From NCBI GenBank assembly GCA_031549115.1, contig JAVBQJ010000039.1, positions 1-5,664 of the forward strand: a stretch of 5,664 nt of DNA, in the 5' to 3' direction. The DNA is from JAVBQJ01 sp031549115. Lineage in GTDB: Bacteria; Verrucomicrobiota; Lentisphaeria; Victivallales; Victivallaceae. Each line of letters starts with the position of its first letter. Within the stretch, counting starts at the first letter, position 1. Shown in pieces: positions 4,915 to 5,664 of this stretch. Made by a program: the position numbers and the translations under genes. Below the pieces are notes generated by a model. That model had not been told where the DNA came from, searched no databases, and saw nothing but the letters and a program-made list of their open reading frames with translations.

Positions 4915-4935
4915 TGAAATGAACAATTGTAATAT

Positions 4936-4953
4936 AGGAAGACGAACGCTTTG
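4936..4953 (+). promoter_or_regulatory. Possible ribosome-binding site with an alternative TTG start
   Basis: AGGAAG (4936-4941) lies 9 nt before an in-frame TTG (4951-4953), which would add seven residues (MFERHEH) to the regulator. The ATG at 4972 has no Shine-Dalgarno. The spacing favours TTG; the codon and the usual GntR N-terminus favour ATG. Confidence 0.4.
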
Positions 4954-4971
4954 TTTGAACGACACGAACAC

Positions 4972-5664
4972 ATGCCGAAGTATTGGCGGGTATGCCAGAC
5001 ATTGGAACGCGAAATGCGGATCGGCAAGTTGCCGGATGGAACTTTCCTGCCGCCGGAGGAGGAATTGGCGAAGATGTTCGATGTCGGACGCACAACTTTG
5101 CGGTTGGCGCTGGAGCAGTTGCGCGGCGCCGGGTTGATCGAAAGCCGCCGGGGGCGCAAGAGCGTGATCCGGAATCGCTTTCAGTACCAGAAGAGCATGA
5201 AGGTGGTGTGGCTGGGGACGGCGGAGTTTTCCGCCATCGAGCCGATTCATTCGATGGTGTACCAGGCGCTGCTGCGGCTGCCGGAGATGCAGCGGCATCA
5301 TGTGACGTACTGGTTTCTCCGGGAGCACGCCGACGAGGCATGGCTGTTGAAGCAGTTGCCGGAGCTCGGCGGCATCATCCTTTCCGATGTCCGGGTCGCG
5401 AATCTGACACCGGAATTGGCGGCGCAGCTGCACGACAATCCCCGGGTGATCAGCCTGATTCCGGAAAATGAGACGCTGGTACCGAACTTAATCACTACCG
5501 ACAACTTTGCCGGCGGAGCGATGGTGGCGCGGCACCTGGTGGAGAAGGGATACCGGCGCTTTGTGGTGCTGGGGGTTTACAACGGGTTGCGGTCGGGGTT
5601 GTTATTTGAACGTTTACAGGGCTTTTACGAAGCGGTATTAGGCAGCCGTGTAATAAAACGGATG
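4972..5664 (+). CDS. GntR/LacI hybrid transcriptional regulator (cut by the right edge)
   Basis: The frame runs 231 codons from ATG 4972 to the window edge without a stop. Residues about 3-70 form a GntR-type winged helix (LEREMRIGKL, LPPEEELAKMFDVGRTTLRLALEQLRGAGLIESRRGRKSVI), with recognition helix VGRTTLRLALEQL. From about residue 75 a LacI-type periplasmic-binding sensor domain begins (KVVWLGT, GGIILSD, VISLIP, LITTDNFAGGAMVARHLVEKGYRRFVVLG, then RLQGFYEAV). The TTDN..GG..A..HL...G segment is the hallmark of this fold. Such GntR-helix/LacI-sensor proteins (AraR-like) are cytoplasmic, usually sugar-responsive repressors. Roughly the last third of the sensor is missing because of the window edge. 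A strong promoter and a 21-bp-spaced direct repeat precede it. A TTG at 4951 may be the real start. Targets and ligand are unknown. Confidence 0.9.
   Translation, partial: MPKYWRVCQTLEREMRIGKLPDGTFLPPEEELAKMFDVGRTTLRLALEQLRGAGLIESRRGRKSVIRNRFQYQKSMKVVWLGTAEFSAIEPIHSMVYQALLRLPEMQRHHVTYWFLREHADEAWLLKQLPELGGIILSDVRVANLTPELAAQLHDNPRVISLIPENETLVPNLITTDNFAGGAMVARHLVEKGYRRFVVLGVYNGLRSGLLFERLQGFYEAVLGSRVIKRM

Noticed and set aside
4557..5159. 200-codon minus-strand frame through the palindromes and the tandem array
   Set aside because: Its repetitive TKDDKG-type stretch is just the 10-bp repeat translated, and its right half is antisense to the GntR domain.

Overview
The window reads as bacterial chromosome: compact genes, sigma70-type promoters and carbohydrate-oriented regulation. 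A GntR-helix regulator with a LacI-type sensor domain, an AraC regulator beside a probable carbohydrate-active enzyme, high GC at third codon positions in most genes, and intergenic DNA crowded with palindromes all suggest a polysaccharide-using bacterium. My impression is the Lentisphaerae/Victivallis type, but this is pattern recognition and no taxonomic marker is present.

Layout, left to right. (1) The left edge holds the first 143 codons of a minus-strand gene with no stop before the edge, possibly a glycosidase with a lectin-like N-terminal domain. (2) A 189-bp divergent promoter region follows, with a good minus-strand promoter and several TGTC/GACA motifs. (3) A complete AraC-family regulator lies on plus. 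(4) A 235-bp convergent gap contains a 40-codon remnant of a GntR-type DNA-binding domain on minus, preceded by an exact TTGACA-17-TATAAT promoter. (5) A complete 583-aa ABC exporter half-transporter lies on minus. (6) A 120-bp divergent region has two dyads that share TTTTCG/CGAAAA arms. (7) A complete LacA/Maa-type sugar O-acetyltransferase lies on plus. (8) About 750 bp without a credible gene holds an arm-to-arm inverted repeat of about 160 bp, a run of compact palindromes, a 9-mer used three times, and five exact copies of a 10-bp unit. (9) A near-consensus promoter with a 10-bp direct repeat at 21-bp spacing leads into a GntR/LacI hybrid regulator cut by the right edge.

How the genes may work together: the AraC protein probably controls the divergent enzyme gene. 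The exporter and the acetyltransferase share a divergent control region with related dyads, so they may be co-regulated. One reading is a sugar-acetylation-and-export pair, but this is inference. The right-hand regulator probably controls itself and genes beyond the window.

The most unusual DNA is the hairpin-dense stretch at about 4280-4830 and the GntR remnant that kept a perfect promoter. I see no CRISPR array, tRNA, rRNA or transposase gene.
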